From assembly GCA_014281115.1 (NCBI GenBank), contig JACONQ010000011.1, forward strand, positions 992,001 to 1,056,000: a DNA stretch of 64,000 nt, read 5' to 3'. A model generated the notes under the pieces. That model was not told where the DNA came from. It worked only from the letters and a program-made list of their open reading frames with translations, and searched no databases. The stretch comes from Laburnicola sp. R22_1. Taxonomy: Eukaryota; Ascomycota; Dothideomycetes; Pleosporales; Didymosphaeriaceae. Each line of letters opens with the position of its first letter. Position 1 is the stretch's first letter. This document shows, piece by piece, positions 1 to 11,205 of this stretch. The translations under genes were made by a program, and so were the position numbers.

Positions 1-2385
1 AAAGAGAGTAGACCGTAGAGTACGGTTTTCGAGATTTTTGATTGCTACCTCATACGTGGCGGCAGTCCAGGAGGATACATGCTGAAGAGTAAGGTCAGTA
101 GAGCATTTGCTTGGGGGCGCAAGGCTCCTTGACGTTGCGTGCATTAGGTACCGGACGCGGATAGCTGCATGCTTGTGCAGGGTACATCCCCCAATCCTCT
201 GTAAGTAAAACAAAGGTCAGCCTTTCGAAAGCGACGTGCTACATTGTACAAGGAAAATTGCAGTGATGTACCTGAAGCCTCTGAGATTGCGGCCGATCAG
301 TCGGCACATCGTCACTATTCTCAGGTGGATATATCAGACACTCTGAAGTGTTATGCACTGTTTAAAAACAATGCTTCATCGTCGCTTAGAGAGCGTGAAC
401 ATGTCCTAATCTCTAATCCATCATGTGGCAGCTTCTGAGAGGCTGCAGGGTCATGCATGATGGCTACGACCGGGCAACTCATTGTTTGCTTGGTGTAACC
501 AAGGCTGGCGGAAGACAAGATGGCGGTAGCAGCAGCAATCGAGCCTCAGGCACTGTGCGATCTCGAAATGTGCAAATTCAGCGAGTATGCAACCTTCGTG
601 ATGACAGTAACTGTAGTGGATACACTTCTTATGGTAAGAGGACCACCACGTTCGGGACTTTGTGCTTCAAACAACCAATTTCCCTTTCTAGAACGTATGA
701 GCAGGTATCGTCATGCTCTAGACGTAGAGCGCAGCTAATGTCGGCACCTAGCAAACTTCAAACGCATTGTCTTAGAGCAGTGAAACGTTCTGGCCAGCCA
801 TAAAGACGCCTTGATCTCCAAAAAGGTGTACGGGCTATTATGGTAGCTGCACAGTGGTTTTTGGGTCAGCAATATCCCGGATAGGTTGCCGAAAGGTCGC
901 CCCAAAGCCCAGAATAAATGTAGTCTGTAGCCGCTAAGAGAGTGCTCATCCGCAGCCTAAGAAGCCATGGCCATGAAGGGAGGTTGCAGCTCGTGAGTGC
1001 TAGTGTCCCCGGGGAAGTCTTCCGCCGGGAGATTTGCAAGTACCACCCCATGTGCTCAGAGGAAAGCTACTTCCTAACAAAGGAGCCTTGAGCTTACGGA
1101 TTCAAGTATCCTCAAAACATTCGTAACCGGAGATGCGACCATTTCGAAGCGGTGACGGCTTAAGGGAGAGCAATGACCGGGTTGAGACCATCGCAAAGCC
1201 TGTTATACGGAAAAAAAGAATAACTGGTAGGTCAACAAACACTACACATGTGCAAGCTAAGCTGCATGAGACTTCTCATCCTTCGGTGGTGGCTTAAAGC
1301 AGATTATAGTGTGCCAAGCCGAGGAGCAAACGCAGTCATTCTCCGCAATCCCTGGGAAGACAGACTCACATAAACCGTTAGTATCCGATAAGGTGATAGC
1401 CACTGTTTCGCGAACTGTTTCTCAAAACGTTTTCGTGTTGTTCGTGCAAGCCAACGTCGACAAAAGCGCTAACTGATTGATGGCAGTGCAAGAGACCCAC
1501 TACCCTGGATGACAGTGCTCTATACAGTATTGGCTCGTGGGTATGAATCCGTCGTGCGGGCGCTATGTTGAACCTGGCACGAATTAGTGTCGCGCAACAA
1601 GGAGATTTTGAGGTGTTGAGGGTCCGCAGGCGCAGCATGGTGATGGTGCGACCTGTCCGCGTCCGCATCTCATGCTGTGCGCGGGCATGTCGCCGGATAT
1701 CGGTCCATATGATAAGGCGAGAGGGGCCATGAAGCTCCACTGGCTGCTCATCTTGGGCATGCGATGCAAACAACACGTCGCTGTACATGTACCCGACACC
1801 GAAAAACTGTTTGTCTAGGTTGTATGCCAACAGTGATCCATATGCAGCCATTGTTGCTTTTGCAGCGGGCTAGAGTTGTAGAGAGATGCGCGCGAGGAGA
1901 AAGCTGAATGTCTCCGTTGACTACAGCACCACCTTCCATAAGTTTCTATTCGGTGTCCGAAGGCAGCGGTGGTGCTGGCTGGATGACATGCAGCGACCAC
2001 TGCCGCGTTCCGACAACGGCCACGGGTGAATATGTCGTCAGGGGTACAAGGGCCCCAGCAATACGAGCCTGGCAAGGTGCCCTAGCATTCCTCACATATC
2101 TCTCGTCGCGTAACAAGCGAGCCCATCTTTTTCAGTCGACGTGACGACCTCTTGGTTCTCCAAGCCGCTTATGCAGGTAATTGTTTGCTACTTCGCGCCG
2201 TTTGCGTCATTCGATATCGAACAGCCCGTACTCTCCTGGAGTTGGTAGCGACAAGTCACTGGAGCATGAGAGGTTCTGGAGAACGTTGCATAGGAGTATT
2301 GACAGGAAATTGAGGACACGAAGCATCGTGGAGAAGAGTGAGACGTGCCTCCTTCCTGACACGGATGGCATTAGACCGTGTTGTG
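1..2385. other. Left edge: no supported gene
   Basis: I see no reading frame here that I can tie to a protein family. The longest frames (for example 1378-1851 on the minus strand, 157 codons) overlap other frames of similar length and end without a recognisable domain. The region may hold decayed coding or repeat sequence, but nothing shows this directly. It ends at the TA target site of element A. Confidence 0.5.
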
Positions 2386-2387
2386 TA

Positions 2388-4481
2388 CCGTGCACGGACG
2401 CGCAACGCCCGCCGAATAACATGCTCACCACTTTAAAGATGAAGTTATTAAGCCATCTACAATAGTTATTATTACAAGATTTTGTAGAGCAGTAGTAATT
2501 AGATGCTTGCGATTAATTTGTACTATCTAAATCTACCAGGAAGTGTAACGTTGCGGCCGCGGCGGGTGATAAAAGCTGGGGCAGCTGGTGCAGCCTGTAA
2601 TACCTCCTTAGCAGCTGCACCAGCACCACGTTGTTTCTGACGCTTGTTGGCTTGAGTAGAGGCTTTTGAGGCCTTGCGCTTGCCCTTTTAGGACAGTTGT
2701 ATAGCTTTTTCAGCGTTGCGAGCTGCCTTCTAGCGCTCGCGTTTAGCTGCCTTGTCAGCCTTCTCCTCCTCCCTCACCACCTTGGCTGCCTCTCTTGCCA
2801 CACGCCTCTCCTCTGCCTCCTGCTCTCGGAGTAGCTTAGCAGCAGCTTGAAGCTCCTTCCTGTTAGCCTTTGCAAGCTGCCCGTCATGCTCTTCCCTCTG
2901 CTTCACTGTCTCTCGTGCACGTGCCTCTCTGATCTTGCGCGGAGACCAGAAGACGGCACCACTGTGGTACTCCTGGCGCTGCTGCAAGTCAAGAGGTTTG
3001 CCGCGCTTCTTGTGCTTCTTCTTATCAGTAAGAGCCTCCCTTAAGCCATTGTTCTTATAGTGTAGCAGCTCGTTTTGTACTTGGAGTCCGTGGAGCGTTT
3101 GGGAGAGCGACTTTGACTCTTCTGCGGTGGTATCCTTTACTGCAGAGCGTACGAGACGCTCCATCTGGCGCCAGTCATTGTTGGTAAGCGCTAAGGACCG
3201 TCCTTCACCGTTGTTTTGCTGCTCTGAGGCATCGTCCGCGAAGCGTTTAAGTATAACCTCTGGGTCCATAGGCCATATACCAGCAGCTTCAAAGGACTTG
3301 AGGATGGTCTCTGTCTTGAAGGAGGTCTCCCACGCTCCCCAGAACAGCGGGAAGAAGTCTCCCTTCTTGACTAGTACTAGCCCTTGGCTCCTCTAGAGGT
3401 GGGTGGAGAGCTCCTTAGAGTAGGCGGTGGAGAGAGGTTTAAACATAACAATGTTGAGAGGTTGAAGCGTATAGGTAGAGTGAGGGGGAAATACAGCTAG
3501 GAGTATGCGATAGGAGTCGCAGTAGTCGATAAACTCCTTTGTGAGGTGACTGCTATAGCTGTTAAGTAAAAGGAGACGCCAGTCTCTCCCACAACGCGCT
3601 TTCTACTTCGTGCAGCGATCAAAGACCTGCTCTAGCCACGCCAAACTAACGTTGTTATTCGTCTATCTAGATGGAGATAAAGCTACAAAGACATTATGTT
3701 GCCTAGCTTTAATAGCGTTTACCTAAGCTGCCTGTAGTAAGCTGTTCGCTAACTAATAGATAAGACCTGGCGGTAGAGCCTCCCTATTAGCGCAGACGGC
3801 TGCTAAGAGGGTGATCTATTCTTAAGAACTATCTTGGAGTGACGCTTGCACCTCTTTGCGCTCCCACATCTAACAGCTAAACACTTGTTTTAAGCGTCCT
3901 GTTATACCTATTATAAAGCCCTTCTTGTCTATATTATAGGTGTGGCGCGGCTGTATGTCGTACTGCTTTATCTTCTAATGTAGCAAGTCAAAGTACAGCT
4001 TATACTTGACGTTTGAATCAGCGTTGTGGCGGAGGGAGTCAATTCCAGATGTCCATTTTGAGATGAGATAGTGGCCGTGTTGGTCAAGAAAGCGCGTTAC
4101 CCACCTCTCGCTTACGCGCTTGTTGGCTATCTAGGATGCGAAATTTTGTATCATCTCTCTCGTAGGAGGCAGCCCTCTTTTTGTAAGGTCTTTAATATAG
4201 TGTACGAGCTCTAACTCTTATTATTGGCTAAGGTTTTGTTGATCGCGTTCTTTGGCTGCCCGTAGGCGCTAACAGCCTCGGTGTCTTCGGCTTAGTGTAC
4301 TTCAGTTCACATGGAACTGGTTAGCAATTATCTAGTATAAGAACTGTTCTCCTAGTTCGAGCGCTTTAATTGCTGCAATCGCATCATCAATTGGAGCCAT
4401 AGTGGTGGAGTTATGAGGTGTTGAAGTTTGGGTTTCGTCTAGGGTTTTGGTGTTCGGCGGGCGTTGAGCGTCCGTGCACGG
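2388..4481 (-). mobile_element. Pogo/Fot-like DNA transposon A (RIP-damaged)
   Basis: A 2094-bp element flanked by TA duplications at 2386-2387 and 4482-4483. Its terminal inverted repeats begin CCGTGCACGGACGC and run into a CAACGCCCGCCGAA block at both ends. The inside is one transposase frame on the minus strand broken by many stop codons. It is the sister of element C: both keep exactly 626 codon positions from degenerate start to stop, and long stretches are nearly identical base for base. The stops are mostly TAG/TAA where C, D or B have CAG, CAA or TGG, which fits RIP rather than random decay. Not autonomous now. Confidence 0.9.
2523..4400 (-). pseudogene. Transposase of element A (CENP-B HTH + DDE_1), many stops
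   Basis: The start is the ATG at 4400 (MAPIDDAIAAIKAL, the opening of the family's helix-turn-helix) and the natural stop is TAG at 2523-2525, 626 codons apart without net frameshift. The first stop comes after about 22 residues. The largest clean piece, 2730-3269, is the C-terminal region, with a KRGKPLDLQQRQEYHSGAVF motif and a long charged helix rich in Lys, Glu, Arg and Ala. The DDE core is present but riddled with stops. In active relatives this enzyme cuts and pastes the element at TA sites; here no functional product is possible. Confidence 0.88.
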
Positions 4482-4810
4482 TAAGCCGCACGAGCCACTC
4501 ATACTCGACATGCATCGCGCATGCAATATGCAGCTACACACCTGCGTGTATTGCCGTATGGTCCCCCCACGAGAGCTATACGCGGATCATTTCGTTGTCT
4601 TCGATTTGTAATTATGCATTATCACAAGTTTGTCAGAAGTAGAGGGTACCTATGGTAAGCATTGTCTCAGAGGGGCAGCCTAACTACCACAGAGAGCGAC
4701 GAGAAAATGGGCATCTTTTATCATTGGTAGGCTCTAACGTTCCCATGTTTTCCGTCACAGTATACTGGGCATTTAGCACAGAAAAAGAACCATCGGGTGT
4801 CATTCTTGCA

Positions 4811-4873
4811 TTACAACCTGGCGAAAGTGCCCGAAGTCGGTGTTTTTCTGAAAACCTCCGGACTTGCAAGGTA
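4811..4873 (-). pseudogene. Stranded 3' end of the beta-lactamase-like gene
   Basis: Reading on the minus strand and skipping element C, the frame of the beta-lactamase-like gene (which breaks at 9170-9171, the right TA copy) resumes at the left TA copy (4872-4873). It runs 20 more codons through an open stretch to a TAA at 4811-4813. The junction codon uses the shared TA. The residues just past the join include SPEVFRK, compatible with a hydrolase C-terminus following the WRHDP before the break. The frame match across the insertion is seen directly; that these residues belonged to the ancestral protein is inference. Confidence 0.6.
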
Positions 4874-4890
4874 ACGTGTCCGTGCGCGTA

Positions 4891-6971
4891 ATGCGCGGGT
4901 TCGCGTAATGCGCACCCCAACACAAAACGCGTCAAACTTCAACACCCGATAACTCCACTAATATGGCTCTAATTGACGACGCGCTTGCTAAGATAGAGTC
5001 GCTAGGACCTAACAAACAATTCTCTTATACGAAAATAGCGAAAAAGTATGGCGTGTGGCGCTCTACTCTCACACGAAGACACAAGGCCGAAACACAATTA
5101 TACGCGTCTAAGAGTATTAACTAACAAAAGCTCACTCTATAGCAAGAGGCAGAGCTTATTAGATATATAGAGGAACTCACAGCGCGTCACTTACCACCTA
5201 TGAGAGAGATGATACGAAATTTCGCGTCAACAATGGCTAAAGAGCTAGTAAGCGAGAGCTGGGTTACGCGCTTTATCAACCAACACAGTATCCATCTAAT
5301 CTCTTAGTGGGCAGCTAGTATGGACAGCAATCGCCACCAAGCCGACTCAGGGGATAAATACAGCCTGTATTTTGATCTTCTAGGTGGCAAGATTAAGGAA
5401 TACAATATCGAGCCTCGTCACACGTACAATATGGATGAAAAGGGCTTCCTTATTGGTGTCATTGGTAGATCAAAAAGAGTGTTTAGTAGGCGAATGTGGG
5501 AGCGGAAGGAAGTCAGAGCAGCTCTTCAAGATGGCTCTCGTGAATGGATTACCATCCTAGCGTGCGTCTGCGCTGATGGATCAGCCTTGCCACCCAGCCT
5601 CATCTATCAGTCTACCAACAAGGACATACAACCAAGCTGGGTTAGCGATATTAAGGCAGGAACGCACAGCGTACACGTTAGCTCTTTACCCTCAGGCTGG
5701 ACCAACAACGATCTTGGCCTTGCCTGGCTTGAACAGGTGTTTGATCGCTATACCAAGGCCAAGGCACGGCGATCATACAGGCTACTCATTCTCGACGGCC
5801 ATGGATCACATATTACTATTGATTTTATCGAGTACTGTGATCGGAACAAGATCCTCCTGGCTATACTTCCGCCTCGTTCGACGCATACGCTTCAGCCACT
5901 TGATGTAGTGCTCTTCAAGCCTCTCTTATCAGCGTACTCAGCCGAGCTCACAACCCATCTCCAAAAGAGCCAAGGCCTAGTCCCAATCAAGAAAGGCGAC
6001 TTCTTCCCCCTTTTCTGGAAGGCGTGGACGAGCTCCTTTAAGGAGGAGATGATATTCAAGTCTTTTGAAGCAACTGGTATATCACCATTCGACCCAGAGG
6101 TTATACTCAAAAGATTCAAGAAAACAACCCAGGATGATGACCAAGGATCACGAGAGAGCTCTAAGTCAGTTCTTAGTGGTGATAACTGGCGCGAACTAGA
6201 CCGACTTGTACGAGCTACAGAGCAACAGAGTAGGAAGGACGCACAGAAGCTTAGTCGCTCACTCCACCATATCTCAGCTAAAGTTCAGCTGCTCTCCTAC
6301 GAGAATACTGGGTTAAGAGAAGCTCTTGCTACTAAAAAGAAGCGTAGTAAGAAGGGCAAGCCTCTAGATCTTCAACAACGTCAAGAGTACCATGGGGGAG
6401 CAGTCTTCTGGTCACCAAGGAAGGTTAGGGAGGCTCGCGTACGTCAGTCTATAAAAAAGCAAGAGGAGAAGGAGCAGAAGCTTCAAAAAGCTGAGACAGC
6501 TGAGTTAAGGAAGGCAGCTAAGCTCTACAAGGAGAAAATTGCAGAGGAGAAGCGTGTGGCGCGGGAGGCAGCCAAGGTAGCCAGGGAGAAGGAGAGGGCT
6601 GAGAAGGCAGCAGAGCGCGCTCGCGAAAAGGAGGCTCGTAACGCAGCAAAAGCTCTACAATCTGCCCAAAAGGGTAAGAGAAAGGCCTCGCAGCTATCTA
6701 CACAAAGCAATAAGCGTCAGAAACGTGTGGTTGACGCTGTAGCTACTAAGGAGGCCTCAGGTGCCGCATCAGCAGCTCCACCCAAGACTACGCAGCGTGG
6801 CCGCAACATCAAGCTTCCAAGTAGATACAAATAGCGCAAGTTGATCGCAGGTATCAATATAGCACTCCACTAAAAAAATCTTATAATAATAACCACAGTA
6901 TGTGGCTCTACAGCCTTGTTTTTTGTAGAGCTGTTGTGGTGTTGGGGTGCGCATTACGCGAACCCGCGCAT
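4891..6971 (+). mobile_element. Pogo/Fot-like DNA transposon B (best preserved copy), nested in C
   Basis: A 2081-bp element bordered by TA at 4889-4890 and 6972-6973. Its inverted repeats begin ATGCGCGGGTTCGCGTA and continue ATGCGCACCCCAACAC. It sits between two 17-bp terminal units of element C, so it is younger than C. Its transposase has only three in-frame stops, all in the N-terminal part, against dozens in A and C. This agrees with later arrival and less RIP. Termini and transposase identify the pogo/Fot branch of Tc1/mariner with TA target sites. Confidence 0.88.
4963..6834 (+). pseudogene. Transposase of element B; catalytic part open from 5320
   Basis: The family frame starts at ATG 4963 and ends at TAG 6832-6834, 624 codon positions, the same as element E. 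Three stops (one TAA, two TAG) lie in the first 120 codons, in the DNA-binding part; from 5320 a 504-residue frame is open. It holds the DDE_1 core: NMDEKG (first Asp), LLILDGHGSH (second Asp) and LQPLDV (third Asp). A C-terminal charged helix follows, ending in RGRNIKLPSRYK. The three catalytic Asp are intact, so a truncated enzyme without the helix-turn-helix could be made, but full transposition activity is unlikely. Confidence 0.88.
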
Positions 6972-7071
6972 TACCGTGCCCGTGCGCGTAACGACCCACG
7001 TCGCGTAACGACCCAGGAACACCAAAACACCAGACAAGCTCCAAACTTCAACGCGTCATAACTCCACCACC

Positions 7072-8949
7072 ATAGCACCAATTGACGATGCGCTCGCAGC
7101 AATCGAATCGCTTAAACCAGGAGAACAACTTATATACCGGAAAATTGCTCGCCAGTTTGGTGTACCGCACAGTACGCTGCGCCGAAGACACCAAGGCTGT
7201 CAGCGCCCACGGGAAGCTAAGCATCGCGATCAACAAGTACTCAGCCCACAATAAGAGTTAGGGCTTGTGAGCTATATTAAAGACCTTACAAAGAGAGGGC
7301 TGCCTCCTATAAGAGAGATGATACAAAATTTCGCATCTTTGACAGCTACAGAGCCCGTGAGCGACGCTTAGGTTACCCGCTTTCTTAACCAACACGGCCA
7401 CCATCTTATCTCCAAATGGACATCTGGAATTGACTCTCTCCGCCACAACGCTGATTCAAACATTAAGTATAAGCTATACTTTGACTTGCTACATCAGAAG
7501 ATAAAGCAGTACAACATACAGCCGCGCCATTCCTATAATATGGACGAGAAGGGCTTTATAATAGGTATAACAGGACGCTTAAAATAAGTGTTCAGCTGTT
7601 AGATGTGGGAGCGAAAAGAGGTGTAGGCAGCACTCTAAGATGGCTCTTGTGAATGGATCACCCTCTTAGCAGCTGTCTACGCTAATAGGAAGGCTCTGCC
7701 ACCAGGTCTTATCTATTAGTTAGCAAACAGCTCACTGCAGGCAGCTTGGGTGGACGCTATTAAAGCTAGGCAACACGACGTCTTTGTAGCTTTATCTCTA
7801 TCTAGATAGACGAATAACGACATCAGTTTAGCGTGGCTAGAGCAGGTATTTAATCGCTGCACGAAGCAGAAAGCGCGTTGTAGGAGAGACTAGCATCTTC
7901 TTATACTTAACAGCTATGGCAGTCACCTTACAAAGGAGTTTATTAACTACTACAAATCCTATCGCATACTCCTAGCCATATTTCCCCCTTACTCTACCTA
8001 TACGCTTTAACCTCTTAATATTGTTATGTTTAAACCTCTCTCCACCGCCTACTCTAAGGAGCTCTCTACCCACCTCTAGAGGAGCCAAGGGCTAGTACTA
8101 GTTAAGAAGGGGGACTTTTTCCCACTGTTCTGGAGAGCGTGGGAGTCCTTATTTAAGACAGAGACTATCCTTAAGTCCTTTAAAGCTACTAGTATATGGC
8201 CTATGGACCTAGAGGTTATACTTAAACGCTTCAAGAGAGAGAGCTCTAGGAAGCAAGATAAAGGCGAAGCAGGCCCCTCAGCGCTTAAGGAGAGCGACTG
8301 GCGTTAGATGGAGCGTCTCGTACGCTCTGCAGTAAAGGATACTACTGCAGAAGAGTTAAAGTCGCTCTCCTAAACGCTCCACGGACTCCAAGTACAAAAC
8401 GAACTGCTACACTATAAGAACAATGGCCTAAGAGAGGCTCTTACTGCTAAGAAGAAGCACAAGAAGCGCGGCAAACCTCTTGACTTGCAGCAGCGCCAGG
8501 AGTACTATAGTGGTGCCGTCTTCTAGTCTCCGCGCAAGATTAGAGAGGCACGTGCACGAGAGACAGTGAAGCAGAGGGAAGAGTATGATAGGCAGCTTGC
8601 AAAGGCTAATAGGAAGGAGCTTTAAGCTGCTGCTAAGCTACTCTAAGAGCAGGAGGCAGAGGAGAGGCGTGTGGCAAGAGAGGCAGCTAAGGTGGTGAGG
8701 GAGAAGGAGAAGGCTAACAAGGCAGCTAAACGCAAGCGCCAGAAGGCAGCTCGCAACGCTAAAAAAGCTATATAACTATCCTAAAAGGGCAAGCGCAAGG
8801 CCTTAAAAGCCTCTACTTAAGCTAACAAGTGTTAGAAACAACATAGTGCTGGTGCAGCTGCTAAGGAGGCATCACAGGCTATATTAGCTGCCCTAGCTTT
8901 CACCACCTGCCGTGGCCGCAACGTTAACCTTCCAAGTAAATTTAGATAG
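7072..8949 (+). pseudogene. Transposase of element C, start lost and many stops
   Basis: The frame corresponds codon for codon to element A: 626 positions from 7072 to the TAG at 8947-8949. The start codon is ATA instead of ATG, a G-to-A change. Stops are scattered throughout, for example TAG where D has CAG in the RQMERLVRSA segment and TAA for CAA in the SLSQTLH segment. Motifs still readable are MDEKGF and the C-terminal KRGKPLDLQQRQEY. Length conservation with pervasive nonsense points to RIP without indels. Dead gene. Confidence 0.85.
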
Positions 8950-9084
8950 TACAAATTAATCGCATGCCTTTGTTTACTACTCTACTACAAAATCTCGTAA
9001 TAATAGCTATTATAGCTGTTGCAATACCCTCATTTTTGAAGTAGTGAGCGCGTTGTTCCTGGGTCGTTACGCGACGTGGGTCGT

Positions 9085-9169
9085 TACGCGCACGGGCACG
9101 GTACGCGCACGGGCACGGTACGCGCACGGACACGGTACGCGCACGGACACGGTACGCGCACGGACACGT
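9085..9169. repeat. Five-copy 17-bp tandem array at the right end of element C
   Basis: Five head-to-tail units of 17 bp, TACGCGCACGGGCACGG or the variant with GGACACGG (the last ends in T), at 9085, 9102, 9119, 9136 and 9153. The first is shared with the inner terminal repeat. The inverted left end has only two. The array runs straight into the stop codon of the neighbouring hydrolase gene. Confidence 0.92.
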
Positions 9170-10743
9170 TACGGATCATGTCTCCAGATCAGCCCTTCTA
9201 CCTCGCCGTTGGAATTGGTCTCGAACCGAAACAGGTGCCAGTCTTTGTACATGAAACCCCACATTACCTTCTCACAAGTCTCCTCCTCTCGATTCACCGG
9301 CCAATAAAAGGTATCGCCGTCATATGGTAGCAAACGGAAACCTCTCTTTTCCCGCTGCATATTTACGTTCAAGCAGTCCTCCGAAGCGGTAACAGTCAGA
9401 ACAAAGTTGTGTATGGCATTAAAATAGTCGCCTTCGTAGGCAGGAAGAGGCTTCGTTGGCGGCACACCTGTCTTCCCTTCGGCTACGGCTTTCTTGAGTA
9501 TCTCGTAATTCTTTAACGTGATCGAACGGCCAAGCTGTGCCAATTCGACAAAGTTCACTGTGGGCTTCTGGCCCAGCAGAGTTGACAAAGCCAGCTGCGC
9601 CACGAAATCTACCGGATCCAGCAAAGGTTGCGAGTTGGCAAGGGCAACCACCGCACTCTCAGACGATGGGACAAGATACATTGCAGCGAGGTGGCCGGAG
9701 CCGGTGCCAGCATGATGGAAAATCTCAGTGCCAGTAAGCTTCGTTCCGTATGGCGGTAGTCTATGTTTCCCCAACGTGTAATAGAAGTTTGGGCTAGCAA
9801 AGCTGAGATAGCCTGGAAGCTTTGTGCGATAGAGCCCCATACAGTATGCGACAATTTCGATACCAGACCGGTGAGGAGAACCGAAACCGACTTGAGGGAC
9901 GAATATGGCTCTCGTGAGAGGGAAGATTGAACCGGGCGTAACATCAACGTCGTTTTCTTGTTGGTCCTTATAGGTGGAAAGAAGGGCTTGTAGGAAACTC
10001 ATGTAATCGTTGATGGAACACCCGTCACCAGCACCAACGCCGATGCCGGCTTCGACTAGAGTGGGCCCAAGGTCTGCTCTGCGAGCTGCTGCGCCGTTGT
10101 CGTAAGTGCAATGCGCGTGTGCTACGTTTTCATCGGAGTCCTCGGGACGATGGAAGGAACTGCGGGTCATCTTGAGGGGATGGAAGATGTTTTGCTCAAT
10201 GTACTCGCAGAGGGAAGCACCGGTTATTTCTTTTACAACATCGTCGATCAGAGCATAATTCCATTGCTAATACACGAATTGGCCAAAAGGTTTAGCCGAC
10301 GGTAAGTATGTGGCCGTCAAAGTGGTCTCGTCCGCTTTCATGAGTGTTTCGCCATGTTGGAATCCCCAAAGGTTGTTCGCTGGGGTAATTCCAGTACGGT
10401 TGGATAAAAGATCCCGCATGGTAGCCTTGAGTCCAATTTCATCTTGTCGAATGCGAAAGATGGGCAGGTACTCCCTGATTGGCATATCCCATTGGAGTCT
10501 GCCGTCATGGACAAGCTTTGCAATTGCGGTTGCCGTGATAAGTTTTGTCAGAGAGGCAACCCAGTGTATCGTGTCATCATTCGGCATTGTCAGCTCGCCA
10601 GCATTGCGTTCACCAAAATGGGCTGTGTGGATGATTTGTCCCCCATGGAGGACCCCTAAAAGCAGGGCAGGCGAACCGCTTATCTGCAGGATGTGGTTGA
10701 TTTCGGGACGGAGGGCTTCTACTTGTTGCTTGATATCGTCCAT
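9169..10743 (-). pseudogene. Serine beta-lactamase-like hydrolase, disrupted
   Basis: A fungal member of the class C beta-lactamase/transpeptidase-like serine hydrolases. From the ATG at 10743 the frame shows the S-x-x-K motif (SLTK, Ser about 64) after a conserved N-terminal sheet. After residue 158 a TAG (10267-10269) interrupts it exactly inside the Y-x-N catalytic motif: Tyr, stop, Gln, Trp, Asn, Tyr, where the family has Tyr-Ser-Asn-Trp. The same frame then runs open for 365 codons, including the HHAG segment in the place of the third motif. It ends at a TAA made of the TA target site plus the first base of element C. The gene is therefore broken twice. In intact relatives such enzymes hydrolyse esters, amides or thioesters, often in secondary metabolism; the substrate here is unknown. 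Confidence 0.8.
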
Positions 10744-11205
10744 ACTTGATGTGTATCCAGAAAGAAGGGGATGCGAAATTGATCGAACTCACTGACGGTT
10801 CACGCACAATCGATTTCTGAGCAATATGGAAAAGGTCACACTGCTGACAGTCAGTACTGAATACCTCGAACTTAGAAGGATGTCGGCAGTGTGATCTACC
10901 TTTGCAATCAGAATGATGCCGGGCTGCGTGCTGTGCCGCCTCACCGCAGTGAACTAACATTCAAGCCTTCGTCCCATTCAAAGAAATCATAGCATTCATC
11001 CACTGAAGAAACTTGTCGGCTGAGCATAACGTGTTCCGCATTAGGCGGGAATTTCGCAGCGCATTACCTCCGGATGGGCGGCACAGCTTTCCCAGCGGGG
11101 CAGCTGGGCCTCACGTCAAAACAGAAGCAATATATCTCTACAACTCTCCTCGCTGCTGACTCGCATCTCTGTGCTGTTTGTCCAACCTCAATTTTTTAAA
11201 TTGAC
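10744..11205. promoter_or_regulatory. Divergent intergenic region, hydrolase / P450
   Basis: 462 bp between the divergent start codons of the beta-lactamase-like gene and the P450. It presumably holds both promoters. I see no certain TATA box or palindromic operator. Shared control of the pair is possible but not shown. Confidence 0.4.

Larger units (their letters stand above)
4874..9169 (+). mobile_element. Pogo/Fot-like DNA transposon C, with element B nested in it
   Basis: Outer limits are set by TA at 4872-4873 and 9170-9171 and by inverted termini reading ACGTGTCCGTGCGCG at the left and its complement at the right. Without B the element would be about 2.2 kb. Its ends are arrays of a 17-bp unit (TACGCGCACGGGCACGG and one-base variants): two units at the left (4874-4890 and the start of 6974) and five at the right (9085-9169). 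Inside these come CGTAACGACCCACG repeats and then the transposase. The left array is split exactly at a TA by element B. C in turn landed in the 3' coding end of the beta-lactamase-like gene. Confidence 0.82.

Noticed and set aside
1378..1851. 157-codon minus-strand frame
   Set aside because: Overlaps other frames of similar length on the same strand; no domain and no splice-consistent neighbours.
9044..9330. Plus-strand frames rich in Arg/Thr/His repeats
   Set aside because: They are translations of the 17-bp terminal array and of the antisense of the hydrolase gene.
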